Shown in pieces: positions 42,664-51,960 of a DNA stretch of 64,000 nt (position 1 is its first letter; each line of letters begins with the position of its first letter). Origin of the DNA: Planomicrobium sp. Y74. Lineage in GTDB: Bacteria; Bacillota; Bacilli; Bacillales_A; Planococcaceae. Made by a program: the position numbers and the translations under genes. The notes below the pieces were generated by a model that ran no database searches, had not been told where the DNA came from, and saw only the letters and a program-made list of their open reading frames with translations. Where the stretch lies: positions 372,001 to 436,000 of the forward strand of contig NZ_RCWH01000005.1 of NCBI RefSeq assembly GCF_003668635.1, in the 5' to 3' direction.

Positions 42664-42701
42664 TAACTTAAATACAGCGGAACGAATAAAGTTAATTCTT
42701 T

Positions 42702-42716
42702 ATTTATCTGAAAATT
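42702..42716 (+). promoter_or_regulatory. Candidate CodY box in the Ter-locus leader
   Basis: ATTTATCTGAAAATT matches the CodY consensus at 13 of 15 positions. It lies between the sigma-W-like promoter and the first gene. Confidence 0.35.
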
Positions 42717-42729
42717 CCGCTTAAACTGA

Positions 42730-42758
42730 TTGACACATAATTTGGAAGATGCTAGGTT
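42730..42758 (+). promoter_or_regulatory. Possible second (sigma-A-like) promoter of the Ter locus
   Basis: TTGACA (42730-42735) is a perfect -35, but the sequence 17 bp downstream (TAGGTT) is a poor -10. Confidence 0.3.
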
Positions 42759-42874
42759 TAAGCTTGGAGAGAGTATGCGCTGGATAAGCCGCTCGAACCT
42801 TAGAATTGAAATTTTCCGCAACTATCAATAGTATTAACAATAGAATACATAAAGATGAATGGAGAGTGTTAACA

Positions 42875-43489
42875 GTGGCTATCAATTTAGTAAAAGGTCA
42901 AAAGATCGATTTAACAAAAGGACGTTCATCTCTTTCAAGCATTATGGTCGGACTTGGATGGGATCCTGTAGAAACAAAAAAGAGCGGTGGATTCCTGAGT
43001 TCACTTCTTGGGGGAGGCGGAGGCGGTTCAGATATCGACTGTGACGCTTCAGTCATCATGCTTGATGAAAACGGCAAATTGAAAGGCAAAGAAAACCTGA
43101 TCTATTTCGGAAACAAGCAAAGCCGTGACGGCAGTGTTGTCCATTCAGGCGATAATCTTACGGGTGAAGGCGAAGGCGATGATGAAACGATTAACATCGA
43201 TCTTAAGCGCATCTCCCCATCAATCCATCGTTTGATCTTCGTAGTGAATATTTATAATGCGAAACAGAAAAAACAGGACTTCGGCATGATTGAAAACGCC
43301 TTTATCCGTCTGGTCGACAACCAGACTAGAGAAGAACTGATCCACTATAACCTGACAGAGAACTACTCCGGGAAAACTTCCTTGATTCCAGGCGAATTAT
43401 ATCGTCAGGGCAGCGAATGGAAATTCTCGGCAGTGGGTGAGGGAACTACAGATTCAGATATTGGCTCAATCGCCAATAAATATGCATAA
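42875..43489 (+). CDS. TerD-family protein with glycine-rich insert
   Basis: 204 residues, starting at GTG 42875 (GGAGAG 9 nt upstream); the start gives the classic N-terminus [15 protein letters not shown]. The TerD calcium-binding residues are present in DIDCDASVIML and [13 protein letters not shown]. Unlike the other two TerD proteins here it has an insert rich in Gly and Ser (SSLLGGGGGGS) before the DIDCDAS motif. TerD proteins bind Ca2+ and take part in tellurite, phage and envelope-stress tolerance. First gene of the Ter locus, 13 bp before the second terD. Confidence 0.93.
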   Translation: MAINLVKGQKIDLTKGRSSLSSIMVGLGWDPVETKKSGGFLSSLLGGGGGGSDIDCDASVIMLDENGKLKGKENLIYFGNKQSRDGSVVHSGDNLTGEGEGDDETINIDLKRISPSIHRLIFVVNIYNAKQKKQDFGMIENAFIRLVDNQTREELIHYNLTENYSGKTSLIPGELYRQGSEWKFSAVGEGTTDSDIGSIANKYA

Positions 43490-43502
43490 GGAGTGATTTG
43501 GA

Positions 43503-44081
43503 ATGGCCATTAATTTATCAAAAGGACAGAAAGTCGATTTGACTAAAAGTAATCCAGGCTTATCAAAAGTAGTGGTAGGACTTGGCTGGGATACAAATAA
43601 GTATGACGGCGGAAAAGACTTTGACCTCGATTCTTCAGTTTTCCTGTTGAATTCAGAAAGTAAGGCTTCATCAGAAGCAGATTTTGTTTTTTATAATAAT
43701 ACCAAAGGTGCCGGCGGTGCTGTCGAGCATACCGGCGATAACCGTACAGGAGAAGGGGAAGGCGATGATGAGCAAGTGAAAGTCGATCTTTCAGCTGTTC
43801 CTTCTTCAATTGAAAAAGTTACTTTCGCTATTACTATTCATGATGGGGAAGCAAGAGGCCAGAATTTTGGGCAGGTCAGCAATTCGTATGTTCGAATTCT
43901 TAATGAAGACACAAATGAAGAACTGATCCGCTATGATTTGGGAGAAGATTTCTCTATCGAAACTGCTATCGTTGTAGGTGAATTATATCGCCATGGCGGA
44001 GAGTGGAAGTTCAATGCAATCGGAAGCGGCTATCAAGGCGGTCTTGGTTCGCTGGTTAAGGACTTTGGCCTCGACAGCTGA
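43503..44081 (+). CDS. TerD-family protein
   Basis: 192 residues, canonical TerD size. Motifs: [38 protein letters not shown] and [19 protein letters not shown], the acidic calcium-binding loops of the beta-sandwich. It is close to the third copy at 51961 (same [17 protein letters not shown] ending). AAGGAGTG precedes the ATG. A terminator follows, separating the two terD genes from the biosynthetic module. Confidence 0.95.
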   Translation: MAINLSKGQKVDLTKSNPGLSKVVVGLGWDTNKYDGGKDFDLDSSVFLLNSESKASSEADFVFYNNTKGAGGAVEHTGDNRTGEGEGDDEQVKVDLSAVPSSIEKVTFAITIHDGEARGQNFGQVSNSYVRILNEDTNEELIRYDLGEDFSIETAIVVGELYRHGGEWKFNAIGSGYQGGLGSLVKDFGLDS

Positions 44082-44093
44082 TCTGGCAAGTTG

Positions 44094-44126
44094 AAAAAGC
44101 AAGGGGCTGGGCTCCTTGCTTTTTTC
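44094..44126 (+). terminator. Terminator after the second terD
   Basis: AAAAAGCAAGG and CCTTGCTTTTT pair around GGCTGGGCT, followed by more T. Confidence 0.85.
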
Positions 44127-44209
44127 TCAATTCAGAAAAAAGTATGAATTAAATAAGTTGAACTAATGAAACAACATTTATATACCGCTTCGGCGCTTAG
44201 GACAGTGCG

Positions 44210-44625
44210 AAGATTATGCTCCTGCGCATTGCTCGTCGCAAAGGAGGCGCCGCAAGTTCATGGCGCACCTTAGCTCACGCAATAAGCCGAGAAGAGCACT
44301 CGTCTTCTGCTCCGTCGGCATTCGCCTGCTCCATAGGCGCGCCGGCGCTAGAAGAATCTCTAGAGATATGGAGCAAAACAGCGAAGAGTCGGCCGAAGCT
44401 TGCAAGGACGACTCTTTGCGACGAAGCTAGCGCAGCGATGCAACGCTCCACCATGTCTCGAAGCTAGCGCAGCGATGCAGAGACAGGAGCATGGGGTTAA
44501 GTTAGTGCAGGACCAGCATGTTGAAATTAAAATCACGTGCTCCTACAGTGCTTTGCACTTCGTCGCAAAGACTTGACCTCGCAAGCTTCGTTCAAGTCTT
44601 CGCCGCTGTTTTGCGGAATATCGGT
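44210..44625. repeat. Complex repeat block inside the Ter locus
   Basis: About 415 bp without a gene. It holds two direct copies of the module AAGCTAGCGCAGCGATGCA (44424-44442 and 44461-44479), an inverted piece of the preceding sequence (CTTCGTCGCAAAG at 44558-44570), and pieces shared with the block at 31954-32117 (AGATATGGAGCAAAACAGCG at 44374 and TCTTCGCCGCTGTTTTGC at 44597). Several short ORFs arise only from these repeats. No terminal transposase or target duplication is evident. Confidence 0.75.
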
Positions 44626-44672
44626 TATTAAGATTTATTGCTTTAATTTAATTGTGCCGGGAGGATTTCATA

Positions 44673-45818
44673 ATGAGACATTTCAATGCATTGGATGATT
44701 CTGAGTTAAAGACATTTTTTAAATACCCCCCGGCAGAATTTAATCGAGATACGGATCGGGAAAAACTTGGACTGGCGTTGGGAGCAGCGCTTTATACACC
44801 TGGTTCAAGACCTGATTTCGCAGCTAAGATTATAGCCGGAAGTTATCGGCGGGACACATTTTCAGGCTTGGCAACACTGATGATCTGCCTGGAAGATGCA
44901 GTGGCAGATACTGAATTGGAATCAGCTGAAGCGAATGTTGTCTCACAACTGAAAGTACTTGAGCGCGCTTCCCAATCACATATTACGGAAAGCCCATTGC
45001 TGTTTTTGCGTATCCGCAATTCTGGTCAATTGGATAAATTAACAAAACTGGCGGGCAGTTCACTGAGCATGCTGACTGGAATAGTGCTTCCTAAAGTCCA
45101 GGCAGATGATTTGGAACCTTTTTTCGGGGCTCTTGACCGTGCAAGCGAAAGTGCCGGCAGAAAATTATATGCATTGCCGCTGCTCGAAACAGAAGAAGTG
45201 TTATTCGCAGAAACACGGGAACAGGCGCTAATGGAGATTTATAGCAAACTGCGGCAGGAAAAGGACCGGATCTTGACAATACGAGTGGGTGCCACAGATT
45301 TTTCCAGCCTTTATGGTCTTCGGCGTCCAGTGGAACGGACAATTTACGATGTTCACCTGATCCGTGATTGTCTGATTTCGATACTCAATAAATTCACAAA
45401 AGCCGGCGATGGTTTTATTGTATCCGGACCGGTCTATGAATATTTCACAGCAGAGACAGATGCATGGCTGTCCTCAAAACCGGAGAAGACGCTATGGGAA
45501 GAAGTGCAACTGGACGTCCTGAACGGTTTCAAAGGGAAAACGTGCATCCATCCTTCACAAATTGCAATCGTAAACGCAGGACATATTATTACGCATGAAA
45601 CGTATGAAGATGCAATGCTCATTTTGGCGAAAAGCGATACGTTCAATGGAATTCTGCAAAGTCCACAGCGCAATAAAATGAATGAAGTAAAACCGCACCT
45701 GAGCTGGGCTAAGAAAATTGCTGCTCAAGCGGAAATATATGGGGTGCTGAATGAATACTACAAACCAATCGACGTCCTCAATCATATACGGGCAAAACAA
45801 CTTGCGAACCAGGTATAA
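44673..45818 (+). CDS. HpcH/HpaI-aldolase-like C-C lyase of Ter biosynthetic module
   Basis: 381 residues, TIM-barrel aldolase of the citrate-lyase-beta/HpcH superfamily, in the branch found in Ter-linked gene clusters. Features: the metal-binding Glu in LMICLEDAVAD near residue 75, VLPKVQADDLEPFF, ALPLLETEEVLF and GKTCIHPSQIAIVN near the C-terminus. In the Ter model of Anantharaman and co-workers this enzyme belongs to a pathway that builds a nucleoside-like metabolite; no reaction has been shown. GGGAGGA precedes the ATG. The next gene starts 68 bp before this one ends. Confidence 0.85.
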   Translation: MRHFNALDDSELKTFFKYPPAEFNRDTDREKLGLALGAALYTPGSRPDFAAKIIAGSYRRDTFSGLATLMICLEDAVADTELESAEANVVSQLKVLERASQSHITESPLLFLRIRNSGQLDKLTKLAGSSLSMLTGIVLPKVQADDLEPFFGALDRASESAGRKLYALPLLETEEVLFAETREQALMEIYSKLRQEKDRILTIRVGATDFSSLYGLRRPVERTIYDVHLIRDCLISILNKFTKAGDGFIVSGPVYEYFTAETDAWLSSKPEKTLWEEVQLDVLNGFKGKTCIHPSQIAIVNAGHIITHETYEDAMLILAKSDTFNGILQSPQRNKMNEVKPHLSWAKKIAAQAEIYGVLNEYYKPIDVLNHIRAKQLANQV

Positions 45819-47100
45819 ATACTGGGGGAAAATGGATATAGAGGTTTCGGTAACAGATAGTTATGGGGATTTGCCAATGGAATCCTTGTTTTCCATGGCG
45901 CTTCGGGTCAATAAAAAGCGGCAATTTCTATTTGTCAGCAAATTGATTGCCAAGCATTTAGCCGTTCATCCAGCCATAGCGCTGGGAACCGGAAGTTTGC
46001 TTGCTTCATTGTTAATGGAAAAGTCAGGCTTGCAGCCAATTCCGCAGGCTAAACAAATCGTTGAAATGATTGAGTCAGGAAAAGCCTGTCTCAAAACAAG
46101 CCATGAATCGCTTGCTTACAGAACGGTATTGCCTGAAAAAACGGTTTTTATCGGAATGGCTGAAACAGCCACCGGTCTCGGCCATGCGGTTTTTCATCAT
46201 TTCGATGAGGCAGCCTATATCCACACGACCCGGGAAGAGATAATTGGGATTTCACCCGCGTTCGTATTTGAAGAAGAGCATTCACACGCTACGTCGCATA
46301 AAGTATACGCGCCAGCAGGAATGCTGGAAGATGCAGAAACGATTGTCCTGATTGATGACGAAATTTCAACAGGAAATACCTTATTGAATTTGATCACTGC
46401 CTTGGATTCCCAATTTCCAGGAAAAAATTACATATCCCTCTCCATCCTGGATTGGCGCAGCGATGGCCAAAAGCAAAAACTTGAGAAAATGGCTTCAGCA
46501 AGTAATTTGACTATCGATGTTTTGGCATTGCTTACAGGTGAATTCGATTTAAACCACAGTGAATCACCCGAAGAAGCTGAAGTGCCCGAGCTGGGGGGCT
46601 CTGGCAATCAAAGGCCAAACAGGTCAATGCAATTTCAGGCAATTGAGCTGCACTCGGCTACAGGACAATATTATCTGCCATTTACTGGCCGATTTGGATT
46701 ATCAAGCAGCAGCCATTTGGAAATCGGGAAATGGGCTGAAAAAATGGTGGAGGGAGTGCCTTCCAGCGAGAAACCGCTGGTGATCGGGATAGGGGAAAAT
46801 ATGTATTTGCCCCTCCGTTTCGCTTTGGCACTTGGTGGGGACGCTTTGGTGCAGACCACCACAAGAAGCCCCATTTTTGCTGCGGAAGAAAAAGGTTATC
46901 CGATTAAGGAGAAAGTGCGCTTTAAGTTGCCGGATGCTGAGGATGTCAATCAATTCCTATATAATATAAGCAGAGCTGATATTGACAGAATCTATCTTTT
47001 AGCGGAGTCGGTCGTAGACGAAGCGAGCTGGCAGCCCCTGATTTCATATCTAGAAAAAAAAGCTCCTGTTGAGTGGCTTGCGCTTGCAGATAAAAAATAA
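45751..47100 (+). CDS. Phosphoribosyltransferase with TRSP domain (Ter module)
   Basis: 449 residues. The PRPP-binding motif is VLIDDEISTGNT (about residues 204-215), with VFIGMAETATGLG as the second conserved loop. The C-terminal third contains QTTTRSPIFAAE, the TRSP motif that names the domain found after this PRTase family. A long overlap with the lyase gene is accepted because the N-terminal RTRYKYWGKMDIEV segment matches the family start; ATG 45832 would remove it. GGGGTG lies before ATG 45751. It should attach a ribose-phosphate to an unknown base. Confidence 0.87.
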   Translation: MNTTNQSTSSIIYGQNNLRTRYKYWGKMDIEVSVTDSYGDLPMESLFSMALRVNKKRQFLFVSKLIAKHLAVHPAIALGTGSLLASLLMEKSGLQPIPQAKQIVEMIESGKACLKTSHESLAYRTVLPEKTVFIGMAETATGLGHAVFHHFDEAAYIHTTREEIIGISPAFVFEEEHSHATSHKVYAPAGMLEDAETIVLIDDEISTGNTLLNLITALDSQFPGKNYISLSILDWRSDGQKQKLEKMASASNLTIDVLALLTGEFDLNHSESPEEAEVPELGGSGNQRPNRSMQFQAIELHSATGQYYLPFTGRFGLSSSSHLEIGKWAEKMVEGVPSSEKPLVIGIGENMYLPLRFALALGGDALVQTTTRSPIFAAEEKGYPIKEKVRFKLPDAEDVNQFLYNISRADIDRIYLLAESVVDEASWQPLISYLEKKAPVEWLALADKK

Positions 47101-47113
47101 AAGAGGTGGCCTG

Positions 47114-48223
47114 ATGATTACTGCTGGTTTAGTGAAAACAAGCTATCCCGAAAATGATATTACATTTCTATTAAAAGATGTGACAGATGAATTTGAAGAA
47201 AGTTCTTTGGAAGAACGTGAAAAAGCGGTACAGACAGGGGGCCATTACGCTGAGCGGCTGCCGGTCGAGTACCGGCCATCCGAGGAATACACGGAACTAT
47301 ATCATCAATCGGTCGAGCAGACGAAGAAACAATTGAGTCATCTTGTCGGCGTTGTAGCGAGAAGGATTCAATTGAATGCCGGAACAGAAGATATCGTACT
47401 GGTTTCTCTTGCGCGTGCCGGCAGTCCCATCGGCATATTGATCAAACGCTATGCGGAACAAATGATGGGTATGAGCTGGCCGCATTACAGCGTCTCGATT
47501 CTGCGCGATAAAGGGTTAGATGAAAAAGCGATTAGTACGATTCTGAAAGCGCATCCCGGCAGCCGGGTTCAATTTGTTGACGGCTGGACAGGAAAAGGCG
47601 CAATCCAGAAGGAATTGACGAAATCGCTCCAGTCGTTCAACCGCGAATATGGCACTGACCTGAAAGATGATATGGCTGTTCTCGCCGATCCTGGAGCTTG
47701 TGCCGTACTGTTTGGTACAAGAGAAGATTTCTTGATTCCGAGCGCATGCCTGAATTCCACAGTTTCGGGTCTTGTAAGCCGGACAATCCTGAACGACCGC
47801 TATATCGGACCCGAAGATTATCACGGCGCGAAATTTTATGGCGAATTAATGGAAGAAGATCTATCGAATGATTTCGTGGATCAGGTGACAAGCTGTTTTG
47901 CCGAAACCAGTAAAGCTTCTGAAGATGAAGCTTACAACACACCAATAACTGCCGACCGTACCTGGGAAGGTATGAAAGAAGTTGAAGAGATCGGACGCAG
48001 CATGTACAGCGAAACAGATTATCATTTGGTAAAGCCGGGTGTCGGTGAAACTACGCGTGTGCTGCTTCGCAGAAACCCGTGGAAAGTTCTGGTCAGAGAT
48101 TTGGAGCATCCGGATGTAAAACACATCCTTATTCTTGCAGAAGAAAAGGATGTTCCGGTTGAAGAGGTACCGGATTTATTCTATCGGTCAATCGGACTGA
48201 TCAAATCGGGGAAAGAAATATGA
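47114..48223 (+). CDS. StiP-family PRTase-like protein with PELOTA domain
   Basis: 369 residues. The N-terminal domain belongs to the StiP group (annotated variously as cysteine protease StiP or a phosphoribosyltransferase-like family): LVSLARAGSPIGILIKRY and HYSVSILRDKGLDEKAI, then FVDGWTGKGAIQKEL, which looks like the PRPP-loop equivalent. The last 60 residues (VKPGVGETTRVLLRRNPWKV...HILILAEEKDVPVEEV) form a PELOTA-type RNA-binding domain. ATG 47114 has GAGGTGG upstream. Its stop overlaps the HAD start (ATGA). Part of the Ter biosynthetic module. Confidence 0.85.
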   Translation: MITAGLVKTSYPENDITFLLKDVTDEFEESSLEEREKAVQTGGHYAERLPVEYRPSEEYTELYHQSVEQTKKQLSHLVGVVARRIQLNAGTEDIVLVSLARAGSPIGILIKRYAEQMMGMSWPHYSVSILRDKGLDEKAISTILKAHPGSRVQFVDGWTGKGAIQKELTKSLQSFNREYGTDLKDDMAVLADPGACAVLFGTREDFLIPSACLNSTVSGLVSRTILNDRYIGPEDYHGAKFYGELMEEDLSNDFVDQVTSCFAETSKASEDEAYNTPITADRTWEGMKEVEEIGRSMYSETDYHLVKPGVGETTRVLLRRNPWKVLVRDLEHPDVKHILILAEEKDVPVEEVPDLFYRSIGLIKSGKEI

Positions 48224-49035
48224 CCGTATTATTTGCAAGCGACCTCGACCAGACACTTATTTATTCGCGGAGATCCATGGGCAATGAAGTAAAACCGGAA
48301 GAATTGATCGAAGTCGAACGCTTTGAAGGAAAGCCGCAATCATTTATGACTGAGCAAAGCCAGGCTGCATTATGGGAATTGGAAGCGAACACTGTTTTTG
48401 TTCCTGTAACCACCAGGACACGAGAGCAATATGAACGTGTGACTGGCATCTATGAAGGCAGCGAACCTCCGCAATTCGCCATCATTTCAAATGGCGCTGT
48501 CATTCTTGAAAACGGTGAACCCATTAAGGAATGGTCGACTGACATCAGGCAGCAATGCGTCCGCAGGAAGACGGTCATCGAAGAGATATTGCCGGTAATC
48601 CAACAGCATTTCAATGAAGAATGGGTGTTGCGGGTGAGACAGGCAGAAGACTGGTTTGTTTATCTGATTGTCGACAGAGCCCGTTTTCCTGAAGATAAAC
48701 TTGCCTACTATACAGAGATTTTCCATAAAATCGGATGGGGAATGTCGCTGCAGGGAAGAAAGCTCTATTTGATGCCTGAAAGCATAACAAAAGCGGCTGC
48801 GATGGAGTATGTAAGAGATCGCATAAATGCAGATTACGTGATAGCCGCCGGAGATTCGCTTCTGGATTTGGACCTTTTGGAGAGCGCGGATACCGGCCTG
48901 TTGGCGGCTCACGGCGAAGCGGTCAAATCGGACGCCGATGTTTCGGAGCATATTATCGTAACAGAAGAACAAGGAATAAAAGCAGGCGAGGAAATATTGG
49001 CAAAAGTCGCGGATATTTCCCTGCAGAGCAAATAG
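48220..49035 (+). CDS. HAD-family phosphatase of the Ter module
   Basis: 271 residues. HAD motif I is FASDLDQTLIYS (nucleophile and acid Asp), motif II PVTTRTREQYERV, and motif IV IAAGDSLLDLDLLESAD. The cap lies between, of the Cof/SPP kind. In Ter biosynthetic clusters a HAD enzyme is thought to dephosphorylate the nucleotide-like product. Start overlaps the preceding stop by four bases; YceG follows 15 bp later. Confidence 0.9.
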   Translation: MTVLFASDLDQTLIYSRRSMGNEVKPEELIEVERFEGKPQSFMTEQSQAALWELEANTVFVPVTTRTREQYERVTGIYEGSEPPQFAIISNGAVILENGEPIKEWSTDIRQQCVRRKTVIEEILPVIQQHFNEEWVLRVRQAEDWFVYLIVDRARFPEDKLAYYTEIFHKIGWGMSLQGRKLYLMPESITKAAAMEYVRDRINADYVIAAGDSLLDLDLLESADTGLLAAHGEAVKSDADVSEHIIVTEEQGIKAGEEILAKVADISLQSK

Positions 49036-49050
49036 CAAGGGGGGAAACCC

Positions 49051-50664
49051 ATGGTTCAATTGCATCCGGTCCGTGTAAGAACATGGGATCCGGAGAAGGT
49101 TGGCGAATGGCTTAATAAGCCGGTCGTCAGTCACACAGAAACGAAAGTGGAAGAGGAAGACATCACGTATCCGCAGCTTCTCGGCGAATTTACCGGAATG
49201 CCGCTGGATGAAGATGATTATTTTGCTTCAATTTATGAAACGATGGAAGAAGCCGACGGACGGCTGATTCGCCTGTCGGGCAAGATGAACAAGCATATTG
49301 AGCAGGACCGATTGAAAGCGCTTCAGGATCTTTTTGAAATGAACCGGAAAGAAAATGGTTTATCTGCGAGCCGGATCGTTGCATTTCTTGATGGCAAAGG
49401 GTTATTACCACGCTTGAAAGATGCCGGCTTGAACCGTCGCATCCGTTTGGTCATGATAGATGTACTCAAAGCATTTCAGGAACAATCGGGCGGCAGCACG
49501 GTCCAGTCTTCTTTCAGAAGGGTGGCCACCGATCTGGTGAAGTGGACATTCAACCATATTGAGCCGGAGCTTGTAAAATTGAATCTCGAAAAAGGGCTTC
49601 CCGGTTTCCTGTGGTATGGCGATGCCACGGAAAGTGAAAAATGGTTTTTGAAGCTGGCTGCAGCGTATGGCTTCCATATCGTTGTCTATGATCCAACAGG
49701 CGAGAAATGGTTCGGGAAAATGGCTGGTGAAGAAAATCTCCATAGCCATAGTTTTCAGGTAAACTCCGAAGCTCCTCCGCCTTTTCCGGAAGAAAAGCCA
49801 AAGCGTGTGGGAACGGTGGCATACCGTGCGACACAGGAAGTGGATCGGCTATTGCATCACGACGATTCAGGACTCTACAAACCGTTCCAGTTTAAATCCT
49901 ACGTCACACATTCGATCCGCTTAAAAACAACGATCGATGAAGCTTTTATGCTGGCGAAAGAACGCGCCATGGTTCGGCCGTCTTTTTCAGTGGAACGCGG
50001 TATTGTCCACATTCCAGTCGTGTTCGCGAAAGTCATGGGCATTGAGAAGGACCGGAAACGCTTCTGGGACAATATCCACAAATTGACGGAACGCGAAGAC
50101 ACGAAATTAGTTCGAAGCTTCCCGTTTATCGAAGAGCGCAAAGGCAATCAGCAATTTCATTACCGCGCGGCGCTGGACAAAAACGGCAAATTGGACCCCG
50201 AAAAAATGAAGAAAGCTAATTGGTGGCGCTATACCAAGCTGCCGGACGGAGTTCAGACAGCGATTGGCGCCGCTATTGCGCGACACGTTGAGAAACCGAT
50301 TTTATTGCCGCAGAATGGCGAGTCGTTTGAAGATCTTCAACTGTACGCTTTCTCCCAGTCCATGACACTTCCGGATTCGGTCATCCAATTGATCCAATTA
50401 TTTGATTATCCGCAGTTTGTGCCGACTTTATTGTTCTATAATGAAGAGAAGGATGGTGAACTGAGCCGGGCTGATGCAAATGCCATAGCGCTGACCCATA
50501 GCTTCGGCCTCGATAATATCATTATCAATCCGCAGGGACATCAGGATATCGAGCGTTGGGTGGATACAGAATCGTTTGATGTGCATTGGCTCGATGAGCG
50601 CAGTTTCAACGAACCGTTCCAGGAACCTTCAGCAGTCAGGAAATTCCTCGGAAGGTTCTTATAA
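49051..50664 (+). CDS. yceG: YceG-family protein of the Ter module
   Basis: 537 residues, the same length as I recall for B. subtilis YceG. No enzyme motif is obvious. Domains are described only as a putative component of the Ter biosynthetic module. Seen here: a first half with mixed helices (FNHIEPELVKLNLEKGLPGFLWYGDATESEKWFL) and a second with repeated aromatic motifs, ending near REXXXEP-like NEPFQEPSAVRKFLGRFL. AAGGGGGG lies before the ATG. It is followed by telA 17 bp later, as yceG is followed by yceH in B. subtilis. Confidence 0.88.
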   Translation: MVQLHPVRVRTWDPEKVGEWLNKPVVSHTETKVEEEDITYPQLLGEFTGMPLDEDDYFASIYETMEEADGRLIRLSGKMNKHIEQDRLKALQDLFEMNRKENGLSASRIVAFLDGKGLLPRLKDAGLNRRIRLVMIDVLKAFQEQSGGSTVQSSFRRVATDLVKWTFNHIEPELVKLNLEKGLPGFLWYGDATESEKWFLKLAAAYGFHIVVYDPTGEKWFGKMAGEENLHSHSFQVNSEAPPPFPEEKPKRVGTVAYRATQEVDRLLHHDDSGLYKPFQFKSYVTHSIRLKTTIDEAFMLAKERAMVRPSFSVERGIVHIPVVFAKVMGIEKDRKRFWDNIHKLTEREDTKLVRSFPFIEERKGNQQFHYRAALDKNGKLDPEKMKKANWWRYTKLPDGVQTAIGAAIARHVEKPILLPQNGESFEDLQLYAFSQSMTLPDSVIQLIQLFDYPQFVPTLLFYNEEKDGELSRADANAIALTHSFGLDNIIINPQGHQDIERWVDTESFDVHWLDERSFNEPFQEPSAVRKFLGRFL

Positions 50665-50681
50665 TAACAAAGGAGGGGTTA

Positions 50682-51761
50682 ATGATGAATACAATACCAG
50701 ACCAGATTGAACAACAGGAACTCGTCATGAAAGATGAAAATCAATTGAAAGTACAGTTGAAAAAAGATCCGGAAGTACTGCAATTGGCTTCAAAAATCGA
50801 TCCGAAAAACCAGATTGCATTATTGGAATTCGGACGCGAACCTGCAAATGAAATATCAGCCTTTACCGGAAAAGTCCTTAATTCTGTTCAAGCCAACAGC
50901 ATGGAGGAATCCAGTGAGCTGTTGAAACAACTGGGCAGAATTATGGATAAATTCGATAAAAAGGATTTTGTTGAGAAGAAAGGTTTCTTGAACAAAATCT
51001 TCAATAAAGGCAATAAAATGATTGAACAGCTTTTTAATAAGTACCAGACGATGGGTACTGAAATTGACAAAGTGTACGTGGAAATCACTAAATACGAATC
51101 TGAGATGAAAAAGTCGACGACGACATTGGAGAACCTCTACGATCAGAATTTCCAGTATTTCATGGAACTGGAGAAATACATCGCAGCGGGTGACATTAAA
51201 GTCGAAGAACTGAAAGCAAAAGAACCGGAAGTCCGCAAGAAGGCGGAAAGCGGTGACCAAATGGCTTTGATGGAATTGAATTCATTGCAGAATGCCATCG
51301 AACTTTTGGAACAGCGTGTCTACGATTTGGAAATGGCAAAGCAGGTTTCCTATCAGGCGGCTCCGCAAATCCGCATGCTGCAGCGCGGCAACACGAAGCT
51401 GATCGGGAAAATCAATTCGGCTTTCGTAACGACAATTCCGATTTTCAAAACGGGGCTGATCAACGCAATCGCAGCAAAACGCCAGAATTTGGTTGCTGAA
51501 TCGATGAGCGAGCTGGATCGCCGCACAAACGAAATGCTGTTGAACAATGCAAATGATATTTCACGGCAATCGGTTGATATTGCGCGGATGTCCGGCCAGC
51601 CAAGCATCAAGATTGAAACGATCGAGCAGACATGGGAGACTATTATGCAAGGCATGAATGATACGCGTGCCATTGAAGATGAAAACCGCAAGATGCGAGA
51701 AGAAGGACGCCTGCGTATCGAAGAATTGCAGAAGAAATACGAAGATACACAAAGAAAGTAA
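50682..51761 (+). CDS. yceH: TelA/YceH toxic-anion resistance protein
   Basis: 359 residues, almost entirely helical with long coiled-coil segments, as in TelA/KlaA. Conserved segments: NQIALLEFGREPANEISAF near the N-terminus, MIEQLFNKYQTMGTEIDKV and the C-terminal DRRTNEMLLNNANDISRQSVDIARM. TelA proteins are linked to tellurite tolerance and protection from envelope attack, acting with TerD proteins at the membrane. AAGGAGGGG precedes the double ATG. A hairpin repeat begins at the very next base after the stop codon. Confidence 0.92.
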   Translation: MMNTIPDQIEQQELVMKDENQLKVQLKKDPEVLQLASKIDPKNQIALLEFGREPANEISAFTGKVLNSVQANSMEESSELLKQLGRIMDKFDKKDFVEKKGFLNKIFNKGNKMIEQLFNKYQTMGTEIDKVYVEITKYESEMKKSTTTLENLYDQNFQYFMELEKYIAAGDIKVEELKAKEPEVRKKAESGDQMALMELNSLQNAIELLEQRVYDLEMAKQVSYQAAPQIRMLQRGNTKLIGKINSAFVTTIPIFKTGLINAIAAKRQNLVAESMSELDRRTNEMLLNNANDISRQSVDIARMSGQPSIKIETIEQTWETIMQGMNDTRAIEDENRKMREEGRLRIEELQKKYEDTQRK

Positions 51762-51881
51762 GAAAAGCGGAAGCGCCCGTTCAGCTCCGACAGGTATAAG
51801 ACGGAACAGCGGAGCGGTGTTCTTTGCCGCATAGCTGGTCTGGCTTATGTCCCGAGGGGCTGGGCGCTGGAGTCTGGACAA
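51762..51881 (+). repeat. Stop-codon-linked hairpin repeat after telA
   Basis: One complete unit in sense orientation, starting GAAAAGCGGAAGCGCCCG directly after the stop codon. Nested arms: GCGCCC/GGGCGC, AGCTCC/GGGGCT, TATAAG/CTTATG and GCGGT/GCCGC, closed by the loop GTTCTTT; it ends GGAGTCTGGACA. Pairing positions differ from the other copies but stay paired. Confidence 0.85.
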
Positions 51882-51960
51882 GGAAACGCTTCTTTCGAAG
51901 CCATCTCAAGCTAAAGAGTTGTGCTTTCTTATAAAATAACTTTATCGGAGGAGATTATTA

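Noticed and set aside
42758-42777. GTTTAA followed by GAGTAT before the first terD, as a sigma-B promoter
   Set aside because: The spacer is only 9 bp, while sigma-B needs about 12-15.
44216-44467. Overlapping short ORFs within the Ter-locus repeat block
   Set aside because: Both strands are open only because of GC-rich repeats; no ribosome site and unlikely composition.
45832-47100. Later start (ATG 45832) for the PRTase-TRSP gene to avoid overlap with the lyase
   Set aside because: It would remove the family-typical N-terminal segment, and its GGGGG is only 3 nt from the ATG.
48487-49134. Minus-strand ORF of 215 codons opposite the HAD gene
   Set aside because: Antisense to a gene with clear HAD motifs; composition typical of a shadow frame.
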